64,000 nucleotides of DNA from Pusillimonas sp. UBA3987 (GCA_002384935.1 DGCD01000017.1:136778-200777), one strand, 5' to 3'. Shown: positions 34,379 to 42,384, counted from the stretch's first letter. Notes: generated from the letters alone by a model not told the origin. Made by a program: numbers and translations.

Positions 34379-34608
34379 GTTCTATTCTCCGGACTTTCCG
34401 TTCCGGTTAGCCTGCCACTCACTGAACGCAAGAAAATAAAGCAGGAAAGGTTCACTAAAGGAATTACTATCAGCAGCCCCAGTGCACCCGGATACCCAAT
34501 ACGCTGGCATATACGCCAGGCCGGAATAATGGCCACGATTGCGAAAACCAGCATCCACAGCCAGTGCCCTCCCCACATTGTGTGACCATACATATTGCCT
34601 TCCATCAT
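34375..34608 (-). CDS. Small Met/His-rich membrane protein heading the complex I-like operon
   Basis: 77 residues, two predicted membrane segments (about 16-32 and 42-60). The N-terminus MMEGNMYGHTMWGGHWLWM is unusually rich in Met, His and Trp, resembling copper-handling tails. The C-terminus is charged. It overlaps nuoA as ATGA, so it is the first gene of the coupled operon. I do not recognise a family; a metal-related membrane accessory is a guess from composition and place. Confidence 0.65.
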   Translation of the reverse strand: MMEGNMYGHTMWGGHWLWMLVFAIVAIIPAWRICQRIGYPGALGLLIVIPLVNLSCFIFLRSVSGRLTGTESPENRT

Positions 34609-34638
34609 GTGCTTATCCTCCGTATCTGATATTTATGA

Positions 34639-35979
34639 CTAGTGATGGTGTTCATGGCCTGAGCCTGCAGCTTCTCCGGACTTTTTAAGGAAGATCTGTT
34701 CCGCCACTGCAATAACAATCATGGTGACAACGGCAACCCCGATGACAAAGGGATCGGTATTCAGTTTGACCCAGACAAACCCGCCGAGTGCCAGCAGATC
34801 CAGCAGGATGGCCATGGTTGGCACCCATGCCCTGGCGTTCACATCTGCACGCAAATACCGAAGAACGCCCCAGTGGATCGCAATGTCCATAATCAGGTAG
34901 AACACGATACCCAGCGCCGCAATGCGTGAAAGATCAAAAAAGGCGGTCAGTATCACCCCCAGAACCACAGTGTAGACCAGCGTGTGTTTCTGGATGCTGC
35001 CTGGCATGCCGAAGTGGCTGTGCGGGACCAGTTTCATTTCGGAGAGCATGGCCAACATGCGCGATACAGCGAAAATGCTGGCAAGAATGCCTCCGGCAGT
35101 GGCCATCATCGCGATGGCAATGGTGAACCACACGGCGTACTGCCCAAGCGCCGGTCGCGCGGCTGCGGCAAGAGAATAGTCCCGGGTTTCGATGATTTCA
35201 GCCAGTGACAGATTGCTGGAGACAGCAAAACCGACCAGGGTATAAATCACCACGCAGGCCGCGATGGAAATAACAATGGCACGCCCTACGTTGCGTTTGG
35301 GGTCTTTTACTTCCGCACCACTATTGGTAATCGTCGTGAAGCCCTTGAAGGCCAGGATTCCCAGCGCCGTCGCACCCAGGAAGTTGCCCATGGTTCCGGC
35401 TTCTTCCGGGCTGGAGAAATCCACCGAGACGCTGTCAGCGACCCAGATACCTACAACTCCGAAAATCAGAATACCCCCGATCTTCAGAATGCCAATGACG
35501 GAGGCCACACCCTCAACCATCCGGTTGCCAAGCAGGTTAATCAGAAACGCGGCAATGATCAGTGACACCCCGAGAACAGGCACCATGCGCCCGCTTTCAT
35601 CGCCACCAAACAGCTGCATGGTGTAGGAGCCGAAGGTCCGGGCCAGAAAACTCTGGGCGATCACCATGGAAAAATACATCAGTAGCGCATTGAACGCGGT
35701 TGGCAGGCGGTTGCCGTAGGCTTTGTGCAGGTACATACCAATGCCACCCGCAGACGGCCAGGTATTGGAGATCTTGATATAGGAATAGGCGCTGAAACTG
35801 GCGACCAGGGCCGCCGCGAGAAACGCCAGCGGGAAAAGCGCACCCGTCATCTGCGCCATCTGCCCGGTCAGGGCAAAAATACCGGCGCCGATCATGACAC
35901 CGGTACCCAGCATGACGGTTCCCGACAGGGTGAGACTGCCTTTCTTATACTGGGTATTTCTGTCCTGCTCCCTGCTCAT
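34639..35979 (-). CDS. APC-superfamily amino acid permease with His-rich tail
   Basis: 446 residues from ATG 35979, chosen because AGGAGGT lies 5 nt upstream; a longer frame reaches 36024. It has twelve membrane segments. TM1 carries the unwound substrate motif GTGVMIGAGIFALTG typical of APC transporters, and IKISNTWPSAGGIGMYLHKA follows. The C-terminus ends GSGHEHHH, a likely metal-binding tail. It sits 30 nt upstream of the small protein that begins the nuo-like operon and is on the same strand, so it may share the transcript. The substrate is unknown; export or import of a metal-chelating amino acid is a speculation from context. Confidence 0.83.
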   Translation of the reverse strand: MSREQDRNTQYKKGSLTLSGTVMLGTGVMIGAGIFALTGQMAQMTGALFPLAFLAAALVASFSAYSYIKISNTWPSAGGIGMYLHKAYGNRLPTAFNALLMYFSMVIAQSFLARTFGSYTMQLFGGDESGRMVPVLGVSLIIAAFLINLLGNRMVEGVASVIGILKIGGILIFGVVGIWVADSVSVDFSSPEEAGTMGNFLGATALGILAFKGFTTITNSGAEVKDPKRNVGRAIVISIAACVVIYTLVGFAVSSNLSLAEIIETRDYSLAAAARPALGQYAVWFTIAIAMMATAGGILASIFAVSRMLAMLSEMKLVPHSHFGMPGSIQKHTLVYTVVLGVILTAFFDLSRIAALGIVFYLIMDIAIHWGVLRYLRADVNARAWVPTMAILLDLLALGGFVWVKLNTDPFVIGVAVVTMIVIAVAEQIFLKKSGEAAGSGHEHHH

Positions 35980-36058
35980 TTGGACCTCCTGTCCTTTCAT
36001 AGCTAGAGTACCATGGCTAAACATTTAAATTGAGTGCAAATACATTAAATAAGAAACA

Positions 36059-36089
36059 AAACGGGCGAGGGAAATACCCCAGCCCGTTT
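36059..36089 (-). terminator. Terminator after copB
   Basis: Arms AAACGGGC (36059-36066) and GCCCGTTT (36082-36089) with further pairing GAGGG/CCCC inside. On the minus strand the stem is followed by TTTTGTTTCTT. It lies just beyond the copB stop (36099). Confidence 0.75.
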
Positions 36090-36098
36090 AGAGACGGA

Positions 36099-36848
36099 TC
36101 AGAAAGCGATGCGGGCGCCGATCACGGCGAACCAGTCTTCCGCACTTCCGCCTCCGGCTTCGGCAAAGTCAGCGGTATCGCCGTACTTTCGCTCATGCAC
36201 CACACCAACGTAGGGTGAGAAGGAACGATCGATCAGGTCATAGCCCAGCCGCAGGCCGGTTTCAGTGGAAGCCAGTCCTTTACCAACTCCGATTTCCCGA
36301 TCCTCACTGAACGCCACAGTGGCATCCAGCGTTACCGAAAGTATCCAGTAATTGGTCAAAAGCAACTCGTATTCGGCATCCAGTTCGGCAGATGTGTCGC
36401 CCTCATCGCTGAGATAGAGGTTGGCATCAATCTCGAACCATTGCGGTGCCAGCCCGGCAACGCCCAGAACTGCGTAGGTACGGTTTGGCCCCTCAGGCGT
36501 GTCGAATCGAACACCCGCCTTGGCGTCAAAGAAGTCGGAAATAGGAATCTGCCCAACCAACTGGTTTTCCAGCGTCTCGAAGGCCTGCTCTTCAATCTCG
36601 TATTCGCCTGTTGTAAGCAACCGGACTTTCAGGTCATCAGTGCCATAGAAAGCGTCCGCATTCCAGACTCCCAACTCCTCATCATCGTCGCTGTAGCGGT
36701 ACTCAAACTCCTCGAACTGAATACCCCATGTTGTCAGTGGTTTCTTACGGGCGGTGGTGTCAGAGATCATTTCTTGTGCTACCAACGTAGTCGGGAAAAT
36801 GATCGAACCAAGCAGGCTGATAGTTATCAAAGATCGGGTACAACTCAT
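36099..36848 (-). CDS. copB: Copper resistance outer-membrane protein CopB
   Basis: 249 residues with signal peptide (about 1-24, cleavage VAQ) and a beta-barrel rich in aromatic strands: GVRFDTPEGPNRTYAVLGV, GLAPQWFEIDANLYLSDEGD, ETGLRLGYDLIDRSFSPYVG and a C-terminal phenylalanine (GARIAF). The Met/His-rich N-terminal part found in many CopB proteins is short here. CopB works with the multicopper oxidase CopA in periplasmic copper tolerance. It overlaps the copA fragment by 4 nt. With copA truncated, its own promoter is lost. Confidence 0.92.
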   Translation of the reverse strand: MSCTRSLITISLLGSIIFPTTLVAQEMISDTTARKKPLTTWGIQFEEFEYRYSDDDEELGVWNADAFYGTDDLKVRLLTTGEYEIEEQAFETLENQLVGQIPISDFFDAKAGVRFDTPEGPNRTYAVLGVAGLAPQWFEIDANLYLSDEGDTSAELDAEYELLLTNYWILSVTLDATVAFSEDREIGVGKGLASTETGLRLGYDLIDRSFSPYVGVVHERKYGDTADFAEAGGGSAEDWFAVIGARIAF

Positions 36849-37417
36849 GCGTCACTTCCTTCTTCGTACTTAGCGTCTGCCTTTGCCTGCGTCGAATCAG
36901 GGCCGCCCTCAACGATCACTTTTCTGAACATGCCCGCTGAAGCGTGGTAAGACAGATGACAGTGGAAGGCCCACTGCCCAGGTTCATCTACCTCAGTTTC
37001 CATATAAACCGTAGTTCCAGGCTGCACGCTGACCGTATGCTTGATCGGGTTCCACTGACCTGCGCCAACATCAAGTATCGACCACATACCGTGCAGGTGC
37101 ATGGGGTGTGTCATCATCGTCTCATTCACAAACTTGAAGCGAACACGCTCACCATATTGCAGTCGAATAGGATCCGCGTCTTCGTACTTAACGCCGTTTA
37201 TGCTCCAAATGTAGCGTTCCATGTTACCGGTCAGGCGGAGCTCGATTTCCCGCGTCGGCTCTCGAAGTTCGTACCGCGGGTCCTGCGCCTTCAAGTCTGC
37301 GTAGGACAGGAACTTGCCGCCATTAGACGCCGTTGGCATCAGACCACTGCCCTTCGCGTAGAAGGGGTCAGTAATACTGTGGGTGCCAGATGTTGCTGGA
37401 TTAGCTATCCTCGACAC
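36845..37417 (-). pseudogene. copA: Multicopper oxidase CopA, only the C-terminal domain left
   Basis: 190 codons of about 600. The remaining cupredoxin domain has REIELRLTGNMERYIWS, the type 1/3 copper motif HPMHLHGMW and the C-terminal copper cluster WAFHCHLSYHASAGMF, so the last third is intact. The 5' part is removed where IS110 DNA begins, near 37390-37417. The first ten codons of the open frame are probably IS-derived. Without the first domains no oxidase can form. Confidence 0.88.
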
Positions 37418-38735
37418 ACCTGGTACCGAAAGGCCTTCCGGAGCACCTGACCCGCACTCTGATCGACGTCGCTGACCTGTCTTTCCCTGGACCTGTCGGT
37501 GCGCCGGGAGACCTGACGGTGAGGTCTTACCTCATCGATGCTTGTGACCCAAGAAGGGCCTGAACGTCTATCTCTTTACTGTCATGTCCGCGCAATCGAC
37601 TGTGGTAAGCCCATCAGCATTAATTGCCTGGAGGCCTTCCATGAGTTTGCAAGTTGATAACAGTTCTACCGTTGTCGGTGGGGTGGACACCCATAAGGAG
37701 TTGCACGTTGCCGCCATTGTTGACCACCATGATCGTCTGCTGGGTAGCGCCAGCTTTCCCACGACCCGACATGGCTATAAAACCATGCTCGCATGGATGC
37801 GTTCCTATGGCACACTCAGTCGGGTCGGCGTCGAATGTACTGGTACCTACGGTGCCGGTTTGCTGCGTTATTTACAGCAGGCGGGCATTACCGTTCTTGA
37901 AGTGACCGCACCCGATAAATCTGTGCGTCGCAAGCGTGGCAAGGATGACACGATCGATGCAGAAAATGCGGCTCATGCCGCCTACGCAGGTCGACGTACC
38001 GTCACGCCCAAGACACGCGATGGCATGATTGAATCCTTGCGTGTTTTAAAAGTGTGCCGCAAAACCGCTATTGCGGCCCGCCGCATTGCTTTGCAAATGA
38101 TTCAAATGCAAATTATCTCCACTCCAGACGAGCTGCGCGAACCACTGCGTAAGATGACACGAATGCAGCTCCTCCGAACATTGGCAGCTTGGCGCCCTGA
38201 CCTGAGTGGCTATCGAGACGTCACGACGGCATACCGGATTGCGTTCAAATCGCTCGCCCGTCGTTATCTCGAACTGCACGATGAAATCGCAGACTTGGAT
38301 GTCATGATCAAGGCGATCGTGGACGATCTGGCACCGGAGCTCGTCGCTCGTCAAGGCGTAGGGTATGAGTCCGCCTCGCAGTTGCTGATTACGGCGGGCG
38401 ATAACCCGGCACGTTTACGCTCTGAAGCGAGCTTCGCCGCACTGTGCGGTGTGAGCCCTATCCCGGCATCGTCCGGCATGACGCAGCGTCATCGTCTCAA
38501 CCGGGGCGGTGACCGAGCGGCCAATAGCGCCTTGCACATCATCGCCATTGGCCGATTGCGCTTGGACCCGAGGACGCAGGAATATGTGGTGAAGCGCACC
38601 GGGCAAGGCCTATCCAAATTGGAAGCCTTACGATGTTTGAAACGCTACATTGCACGAGAGGTGTTTTATATTTTGCGAAGCCGCAACCAAGCGATTAATC
38701 AGGTACAAATAGCGGCTTGACAATTAGAAGGGCGT
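37414..38735 (+). mobile_element. IS110-family insertion sequence
   Basis: About 1.3 kb with one transposase gene and a roughly 220-bp non-coding left end (37418-37640), as usual for IS110/IS1111 elements. It disrupts copA on its left and the integrase on its right. Two different genes at its sides mean that a deletion accompanied or followed insertion. Ends are approximate. Confidence 0.72.
37641..38720 (+). CDS. IS110-family transposase (DEDD)
   Basis: 359 residues from ATG 37641; a longer frame begins at 37584. The N-terminal DEDD nuclease domain has VGGVDTHKELHVAA (first Asp), GVECTGTYG (Glu) and DDTIDAENAAHAA (Asp pair). The C-terminal transposase_20 domain has VGYESASQLLITAGD and FAALCGVSPIPASSG with the conserved Ser. 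It ends 15 nt before the presumed right end. It appears intact and probably active. Confidence 0.93.
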   Translation: MSLQVDNSSTVVGGVDTHKELHVAAIVDHHDRLLGSASFPTTRHGYKTMLAWMRSYGTLSRVGVECTGTYGAGLLRYLQQAGITVLEVTAPDKSVRRKRGKDDTIDAENAAHAAYAGRRTVTPKTRDGMIESLRVLKVCRKTAIAARRIALQMIQMQIISTPDELREPLRKMTRMQLLRTLAAWRPDLSGYRDVTTAYRIAFKSLARRYLELHDEIADLDVMIKAIVDDLAPELVARQGVGYESASQLLITAGDNPARLRSEASFAALCGVSPIPASSGMTQRHRLNRGGDRAANSALHIIAIGRLRLDPRTQEYVVKRTGQGLSKLEALRCLKRYIAREVFYILRSRNQAINQVQIAA

Positions 38736-39099
38736 CAGTAAAAGAATGCTTCCGAGCGTCCTCCGTTTCTTGCTGTTGCTGAGTCTCTGCAAGCGTCAGC
38801 GTTTCGCGCTCCATCCTGAGATGGTCGTATAGGCCTACAGCAGATTCACCCATACGAATTCGCTGATGCAATTGCGCAGCCGTTTGATGCGCTGCTGCGA
38901 TACCCATGTCAGGATAGATACCGACGACTTTCTTACCTCGCCGACCTTCCGGCTCACGATACCTGACTTGCCATTGCTTGACGCCGCTTGGCAGTACGAG
39001 GAGGAACAAGCCCTGGCCCGAGGCGAGGGCATATGCTGTTTTACGTGGCTTCGCCTTACTGGCCGCCAGTTCCGTCAGTTGTTGAGCAAGCTTAGGCAT
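38736..39099 (-). pseudogene. DUF4102-type tyrosine integrase, N-terminal fragment
   Basis: From ATG 39099, about 115 codons match the N-terminal arm-binding DUF4102 domain of P4-type integrases (LPSGVKQWQVRYREPEGRRG, IYPDMGIAAA, with the RxR basic strand). The catalytic domain is missing because IS110 begins near 38735; the frame then runs into IS DNA. The gene is read in the same direction as tRNA-Leu and starts 188 nt from its 3' end, the standard layout for an element integrated there. Confidence 0.85.
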
Positions 39100-39124
39100 C
39101 GATTTAATCTCACATTGGGCATGA

Positions 39125-39165
39125 TTTGGGTACCTGCATTATAAGTACCCAAACGAGTACCCAAA
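39125..39165. repeat. GTACCCAAA-type repeats upstream of the integrase
   Basis: TTTGGGTAC (39125-39133) is inverted to GTACCCAAA (39145-39153), and a further GTACCCAAA follows at 39157-39165, 12 bp later. The last pair has the same period as 20573-20593 at the other end. They are likely integrase arm sites and possibly an autoregulatory operator. Confidence 0.6.
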
Positions 39166-39205
39166 AACCCGGCATTTACTGAAACCCTATGAGACACCCT
39201 GAACG

Positions 39206-39242
39206 CAAAAAACCCGCATGAAGCTAATGCTTATGCGGGTTT
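39206..39242 (-). terminator. Terminator downstream of tRNA-Leu
   Basis: Perfect arms AAACCCGCAT (39210-39219) and ATGCGGGTTT (39233-39242), followed on the minus strand by a T-run (A at 39206-39212). It ends the secG/tRNA transcript before the element. Confidence 0.85.
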
Positions 39243-39286
39243 CAGGTACTTTATCAGTCGTTATGAAACAGTCTGATTTTGAATCT

Positions 39287-39371
39287 TGGTGCCGACGGCG
39301 AGACTCGAACTCGCACAGCTCTCGCCACTACCCCCTCAAGATAGCGTGTCTACCAATTCCACCACGTCGGC
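39287..39371 (-). tRNA. tRNA-Leu (anticodon GAG)
   Basis: 85 nt with encoded CCA. The acceptor stem GCCGACG pairs with CGTCGGC, the anticodon loop is TTGAGGG giving GAG, there is a long class II variable arm, and a GTTCGAGTC T-loop. It lies 49 nt after secG, the arrangement tpiA-secG-tRNA-Leu known in Burkholderiales, where nuoA usually follows. Here an integrated element follows instead. Confidence 0.96.
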
Positions 39372-39419
39372 TAAATTGCTTGTTAGCAAAGCACGCTATT
39401 TTAGCATGCTTTTAACAAT

Positions 39420-39887
39420 TTATTCTGTTGCTGCGTTAGAAGCGGGTACCTCAGGCACCTCGGCAGACGACGTGCCGTCTGTTCCGGCGTTGGGCGTTGC
39501 AGGTACCTGGGAACCCATGCCGGGAACTTCAGAACCTGTGGCAGGCACTTCGGAACCCGCACCCGGAGCTTGAGGAACCGCGGGGCCTTCCACCGGCGCT
39601 TCTTCGTCATAGCCCTGCATGATACCCGAATCAAGAATGGAGTCACCCGTACGGTGTGACACCCAGGCCAGGCCGATTGTTGAGGCAAAGAAAATAACCG
39701 CCGCCCATTTGGTCATGCGCGACAAAAAATTCGCCGCACCCGTTGCGCCAAAGACGCTGCCGGCCGAACCACTGCCGAAAGCCGCCCCCATGTCGGCGCC
39801 TTTACCTTGCTGCAACAGCACCAGCACAATAATGCTTAGCGAGGAAACTACCTGAATCGCCAGAAGAAAAGAAGACAACCATTCCAT
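39420..39887 (-). CDS. secG: Preprotein translocase subunit SecG
   Basis: 155 residues. It has two membrane segments, with the conserved loop LLQQGKGADMGAAFGSG between them and FLSRMTKWAAVIFF beginning the second. The C-terminal 60 residues are a low-complexity Pro/Ala/Glu/Val tail with repeats of the type VPxxGSEVP, longer than in E. coli SecG but common in Burkholderiales. It assists SecYE during protein export. It lies 20 nt after tpiA and before tRNA-Leu, in one transcript. Confidence 0.96.
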   Translation of the reverse strand: MEWLSSFLLAIQVVSSLSIIVLVLLQQGKGADMGAAFGSGSAGSVFGATGAANFLSRMTKWAAVIFFASTIGLAWVSHRTGDSILDSGIMQGYDEEAPVEGPAVPQAPGAGSEVPATGSEVPGMGSQVPATPNAGTDGTSSAEVPEVPASNAATE

Positions 39888-39907
39888 TTTGAAATTACTC
39901 CGGGCCC

Positions 39908-40651
39908 TTAGGCCGCCGCTATACGTAAAAATTCTTCCGCCACCAACGATGCGCCGCCCACCAGCGCGCCATCGATGTCCGGCATGGCAAACAAACTTGC
40001 CGCATTGGCAGCCTTAACACTGCCACCATATAAAACCTGCACCTGCTCTGCACCCAATTCGCGCAACGCCGCGCGGATCAGTGCATGCACTTCCTGCGCC
40101 TGCTCGGGCGTTGCCGTACGCCCGGTGCCAATAGCCCAAACCGGTTCGTAAGCAATAACCATTTTGGCCACCGCTTGTGGCCCCAACGCCAAAACCGGCT
40201 TTAACTGAGCCGCAATAACATCGGCAGTTTCACCCGCCTCTTGCTCTTGCAGGGTTTCCCCAATACAAACAACCGGAACCAAACCCGCCTGCAGGGCAGC
40301 TTGTGCTTTTTGTGCCACTAGTTCACTTGACTCGCCATGATAGCTGCGACGCTCGGAATGGCCAACCAGCACCCAGCGGCAATTGAAGTCGCACAACATG
40401 GCTGTACTGACTTCACCGGTGTAAGCACCCGATTCGTGTACGCTCACATCTTGGGCGCCCCAGGACACCTTGCTGGTTTCCAATAAAGCCTGGGCCTGAG
40501 CCAGATAGGGAAACGGCACACATACCGCCACATCCGCACTAACGTCGGCACCGGCGCGCAGCGCTTCCAGCAACTCGACGTTGTCGGCCAGGCTGCCGTT
40601 CATTTTCCAATTGCCAATAACCAAACGTTGACGCGCTTGCGAGGTAGTCAT
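39908..40651 (-). CDS. tpiA: Triosephosphate isomerase
   Basis: 247 residues, the usual length. It interconverts dihydroxyacetone phosphate and glyceraldehyde 3-phosphate. Catalytic residues are visible: Asn/Lys in VIGNWKMNG, His in LVGHSERR, Glu in IAYEPVWAIGTG, and the phosphate loop LYGGSVKAANAA followed by GALVGGASL. It is a cytosolic dimer, upstream of secG in the same transcript. Confidence 0.97.
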   Translation of the reverse strand: MTTSQARQRLVIGNWKMNGSLADNVELLEALRAGADVSADVAVCVPFPYLAQAQALLETSKVSWGAQDVSVHESGAYTGEVSTAMLCDFNCRWVLVGHSERRSYHGESSELVAQKAQAALQAGLVPVVCIGETLQEQEAGETADVIAAQLKPVLALGPQAVAKMVIAYEPVWAIGTGRTATPEQAQEVHALIRAALRELGAEQVQVLYGGSVKAANAASLFAMPDIDGALVGGASLVAEEFLRIAAA

Positions 40652-40721
40652 GAGTAAAGCCGGGATCGAATAAACCCGCTATTGTAGCGTGATTTATTCG
40701 ATCTCGTTGAGCCTGTCGCGG

Positions 40722-41699
40722 TTAAACCGTGAGAATAATTTTACCGATTTGCTCGCCCGCTTCCATCATGGCATGTGCCTTGGCGGCCTCTTCAAGCGGG
40801 AAAGTAGCATGAACAATAGGCTTAATCTTGCCGGCTTCAAGTAACGGCCATACATGTTCACGCAACGAGTGCGCCACTTCCGCCTTGAAACTAACCGAAC
40901 GCGGACGCAAGGTTGACCCCGTTACCGTTAAACGGCGACGTAAAATCTGGCCGAAATCCAGCGTACCCTTCACGCCACCCAATAAGGCAATAATCACGAT
41001 TCGCCCATCATCAGCCAAACATTTCAAGTCGCGGTTAATGTAATCGCCCGCCACCATATCCAGAATGACATTCACCCCTTGGCCATCGGTCAGGGCACGA
41101 ATCTCTTCAACGAAATCCTGTGTTTTGTAATTAATCCCTTTGGCGGCGCCCAGTTTTTCAACTGCCTGCACGCGTTCATCACTTCCCGCTGTGGCATAAA
41201 CAGGGTTACCCATGGCTACGGCAAGTTGAATGGCCGTCGTGCCAATACCACTGGCTCCGCCATGAACCAGCAACGACTCCCCTTTTGCCAGGCGCCCGCG
41301 ATCGAACACATTGCTCCAAACCGTGAAATACGTTTCAGGCAAACCCGCCGCCTCGATATCGGACAAACCTTTGGGAATCGGCAGGCACTGATCGATCGGT
41401 GCGACGCAATATTCCGCGTAACCGCCACCGGTAATTAAAGCGCAAACTTTGTCACCCTTGGCAAAGCCGCTGTCGCCGACATTACCGTCGACAATTTCAC
41501 CTACAACCTCAAGGCCTGGAATGTCAGAAGCACCGGGAGGCGGCGGATAATTACCTGCGCGCTGCAAAGCATCCGGCCGGTTTACCCCCGCCGAAATCAC
41601 CCTCAGCAACACTTCGTTTTCATTGGGCACCGGCATGGGGCGCTCGGCAGGCACCAGCACTTCAGGCCCGCCCGCCTGGGTAATTTCCACCACTTTCAT
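40722..41699 (-). CDS. NADPH:quinone oxidoreductase (zeta-crystallin type)
   Basis: 325-residue medium-chain dehydrogenase/reductase. It has an N-terminal GroES-like domain (NRPDALQRAGNYPPPPG, PGLEVVGEI) and a Rossmann domain with LLVHGGASGIGTTAIQLA near 140-157. Zinc-binding cysteines are absent, as in quinone reductases of the QOR/PIG3 type. It reduces quinones or activated alkenes with NADPH. It is 70 nt before tpiA on the same strand, a conserved Burkholderiales order. Confidence 0.9.
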   Translation of the reverse strand: MKVVEITQAGGPEVLVPAERPMPVPNENEVLLRVISAGVNRPDALQRAGNYPPPPGASDIPGLEVVGEIVDGNVGDSGFAKGDKVCALITGGGYAEYCVAPIDQCLPIPKGLSDIEAAGLPETYFTVWSNVFDRGRLAKGESLLVHGGASGIGTTAIQLAVAMGNPVYATAGSDERVQAVEKLGAAKGINYKTQDFVEEIRALTDGQGVNVILDMVAGDYINRDLKCLADDGRIVIIALLGGVKGTLDFGQILRRRLTVTGSTLRPRSVSFKAEVAHSLREHVWPLLEAGKIKPIVHATFPLEEAAKAHAMMEAGEQIGKIILTV

Positions 41700-41811
41700 G
41701 ACAAGTACTCCTTGGACAATTCAAAGCGCATAGGCTAAACTAGCGGGCTTGCATTGGCAAGTTAAGCTTACAGTAGTAGTAGCAAGCCTAGCACCAACGC
41801 GTAATTAGACA

Positions 41812-41901
41812 GGAAGCGTGGCAGAGCGGTTGAATGCACTGGTCTTGAAAACCAGCGAGGGTTTGCGCCCTCCGTGAGTTCGAATCTCACCGCTTCCGCC
41901 A
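41812..41901 (+). tRNA. tRNA-Ser (anticodon TGA)
   Basis: 90 nt with encoded CCA. The acceptor GGAAGCG pairs with CGCTTCC, the anticodon stem CTGGT/ACCAG encloses CTTGAAA with anticodon TGA, and a long variable arm GCGAGGGTTTGCGCCCTCCGT is typical of serine tRNAs, followed by a GTTCGAATC T-loop. Confidence 0.97.
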
Positions 41902-41913
41902 AATAAATAAATC

Positions 41914-41941
41914 AAGCCCCTGATGATCAGGGGCTTTTTTA
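41914..41941 (+). terminator. Terminator of tRNA-Ser
   Basis: Perfect 10-bp arms AAGCCCCTGA/TCAGGGGCTT around a TGA loop, followed by a T-run, 13 nt after the tRNA. Confidence 0.92.
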
Positions 41942-42004
41942 TCTACCTTATCTGCATTTGACGTGCCATTTATAATGGAAAGCCTAATTTAAAAGGAGCT
42001 CTAC

Positions 42005-42286
42005 ATGACCCAAGCCTCAGCCCGCCATATTCTTGTTGATACCGAAGACCGCTGTCTCGAGCTTAAAGCATCCATTGAAAACGGCGCCGATTTTGCCCAG
42101 GTTGCCAAAGAGAACTCGCGCTGCCCTTCGTCGAACGATGGCGGCAACCTCGGCACCTTCGGCAGAGGTCAAATGGTGCGGGAATTCGATGAAGTCGTTT
42201 TCAGCGCCCCTGTTGGCGTCGTTCAAGGCCCCGTCAAAACGCAGTTTGGTTTTCATCTGGTTGAAGTCACCGGCCGTCAAGACTAA
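42005..42286 (+). CDS. Parvulin-type peptidyl-prolyl isomerase (PpiC-like)
   Basis: 93 residues, a stand-alone parvulin domain without signal peptide, so cytosolic. Motifs are SARHILVDTED (first strand with His), GADFAQVAKENSRCPSS, GGNLGTFGRGQMVREFDEVVF and VKTQFGFHLVEVTGR, covering the active-site His and Cys. The ribosome site AAAAGGAGCT stands before ATG. It is a single gene with its own promoter after the tRNA terminator; the facing desaturase-like gene is convergent. Confidence 0.95.
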   Translation: MTQASARHILVDTEDRCLELKASIENGADFAQVAKENSRCPSSNDGGNLGTFGRGQMVREFDEVVFSAPVGVVQGPVKTQFGFHLVEVTGRQD

Positions 42287-42384
42287 CTAGTACGACTGCC
42301 AGATACCGCGCGGGGCAGGTGGCACCAGGCTGCTTTAAGGGCCTTATGCCTGGCACACTTGCCTTGAAAAACCAACTAAAGCCC

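Larger units (their letters stand above)
20508..39289. mobile_element. Decayed integrative element at tRNA-Leu(GAG) carrying the complex I-like metal locus
   Basis: The right boundary is the 3' end of tRNA-Leu (39287). Next to it a truncated integrase gene is read in the same direction as the tRNA, the usual island layout. The left boundary is the tRNA remnant with displaced terminator. Both ends carry GTACCCAAA-type repeats at a 12-bp period. Contents are transfer remnants (MobC-like, TrbM-like), three IS elements, broken copAB, an APC permease, a cytochrome c and the nuo-like operon. The integrase is destroyed by IS110, so the element should not be able to excise on its own. Confidence 0.7.

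Noticed and set aside
36845..37417. Separate small cupredoxin gene
   Set aside because: The sequence corresponds to the third domain of CopA and its frame runs into IS110 DNA, so it is a truncated copA.
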